Shown here: piece by piece, positions 31,752 to 32,407 of the stretch
How the letters are laid out: every line of letters begins with the position of its first letter
How positions within the stretch are numbered: the stretch's first letter is position 1
Virus record (IMG/VR): IMGVR_UViG_3300020141_000109
Coordinates: 1-32,407 of that record
Reading direction: 5' to 3' (one strand)
DNA: 32,407 nt
Source: a virus
Notes under the pieces: model-generated
Told to the model about the DNA's origin: nothing
Database searches by the model: none
Seen by the model: the letters and a program-made list of their open reading frames with translations, nothing else
Program-made: the position numbers and the translations under genes

Positions 31752-31943
31752 GTGAGATTACCGCGCCGTGTCCCCCAGAAGATCAAAGACGGAATAGGAG
31801 GTAGAGCTTTCTTTGCATACCTATCCCTGATTACCTTCGTGTTTGCCACGCCTATTGGAGTATTCATGATCAACCCATCTTACGGCTTCATCTCTCTCGG
31901 CGGTGCCTGTCTTATTAGCGCATGGATTCTAGGGGCTGAATAA
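31752..31943 (+). CDS. Small two-helix membrane protein before the portal
   Basis: 63 aa, starting with GTG at 31752 and supported by AGGTGG upstream. A short basic head (RLPRRVPQKIKDGIGGR) precedes two hydrophobic segments at about residues 19-40 (AFFAYLSLITFVFATPIGVF) and 44-60 (YGFISLGGACLISAWIL). The stop overlaps the portal start as TAATG, so the two are coupled. A holin-like or membrane-tethering function is possible; proteins of this kind directly upstream of portal genes are not well characterised to my knowledge. The 57-base gap to the terminase start is the divergent promoter region; I see no clear promoter boxes in it. Confidence 0.65.
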   Translation: MRLPRRVPQKIKDGIGGRAFFAYLSLITFVFATPIGVFMINPSYGFISLGGACLISAWILGAE

Positions 31944-32407
31944 TGGCTTGGAATACGACCAATAACAAGTCTATTTCTAACGCTGGGCAGAAAGCCCTCC
32001 CTATGGGTGCGCCCATTTCTACAAACCCATCTTTCACTCAGAGGGGTTACCACGACTCGTGGGATATTGAACGGGTCTACCGAGACGGCGTACGCAAAGT
32101 CACTTGGGTCTACCGTTGTATTGACGCAATCTCTGGCAACCAAGCTCGCCTGCCAATGCTTGGACATAAAGACAACAAGCCTGACGGTGAAATCGTCAAG
32201 GATGCCAAAGTTCTAGATCTCCTGAACCGTCGAAGCAATGTCGGTGAAGACTCTTTCGCTTTCCGTTACAGGCTCTCGGCACAATTGCTCACATCAAGCC
32301 GTGGAGCGTTCGTTGAAGTATTACGTGGACGTGGTGGCGACCCGATAGCCCTCAACCTTCTTCCGCCCCAATACACCTCTCCGATCCCTGATCCCAAGAA
32401 GTTTGTC
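31943..32407 (+). CDS. Portal protein, N-terminal part (runs off right edge)
   Basis: 155 residues are visible. After a short linker, KVTWVYRCIDAISGNQARLP (52-71) is the typical HK97-type portal opening ('stWVYrCI.aIa...a.lp'). KVLDLLNRRSNVGEDSFAFR (87-106) and LLTSSRGAFVEVLRGRGGDP, then LNLLPPQY follow the family pattern ('LLn.rPn......f...~...lll.G.afvei.r...g.p..l~~lpp'). The portal is the dodecameric ring at the head vertex through which DNA enters and leaves. It is transcribed rightward, so capsid protease and coat genes are expected beyond the window. The start overlaps the membrane protein stop by TAATG. Confidence 0.9.
   Translation, partial: MAWNTTNNKSISNAGQKALPMGAPISTNPSFTQRGYHDSWDIERVYRDGVRKVTWVYRCIDAISGNQARLPMLGHKDNKPDGEIVKDAKVLDLLNRRSNVGEDSFAFRYRLSAQLLTSSRGAFVEVLRGRGGDPIALNLLPPQYTSPIPDPKKFV

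Overview
The window is part of the genome of a tailed phage with a contractile (myovirus-type) tail. The evidence is a recognisable sheath, tube, frameshifted tail-assembly chaperone, tape measure and a full simple baseplate set (gpD-like hub, OB-fold spike protein, gp25-like wedge, J-like and gpI-like proteins). There is no integrase, repressor or bacterial housekeeping gene. The gene set (Cas4-like RecB nuclease beside a Rad52-like annealing protein, a conserved 174-aa neighbour, PAPS-reductase/ParB genes, GTG and TTG starts, fibronectin-III fibres) and the moderate GC resemble phages of Actinobacteria, possibly aquatic ones. Host assignment is inference; no host gene or tRNA is visible.

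Layout from left to right. Bases 1-4616, minus strand: distal fibre/adhesin-like genes, a small conserved protein and a membrane-anchored coiled-coil protein. Bases 4627-11298, minus: baseplate. Bases 11298-16554: tape measure with a C-terminal M15-type peptidase domain, and the G/GT chaperone pair. Bases 16635-20743: tube, sheath, tail terminator-like, gpS-like and head-tail connector-like genes. Bases 20754-25772, minus: a Pro-rich protein, then an island of two ParB/Srx-fold proteins, two PAPS-reductase-like PP-loop proteins, a CCHC zinc-knuckle protein, a small Cys-rich protein, a coiled-coil protein and a RuvC-fold resolvase. Bases 25864-27556, plus: a three-gene cassette of unknown function, the last gene GNAT-like. 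Bases 27544-31694, minus: HNH nuclease, coiled-coil protein, Cas4-like nuclease, Rad52-like annealing protein, conserved protein and large terminase. Bases 31752-32407, plus: small membrane protein and the start of the portal gene, which runs off the window.

Genes are packed with ATGA, GTGA or TAATG junctions, so most minus-strand genes are probably translationally coupled in long operons read right to left, with the leftmost genes transcribed last. The portal is divergent from the terminase, and the capsid genes must lie beyond the right edge. The head-tail connector, however, opens the oppositely oriented tail operon, so head and tail modules are split. The most distinctive content is the doubled PAPS-reductase/ParB island. 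It may be a sulfur- or adenylation-based nucleic-acid modification system, but its chemistry cannot be read from sequence alone.
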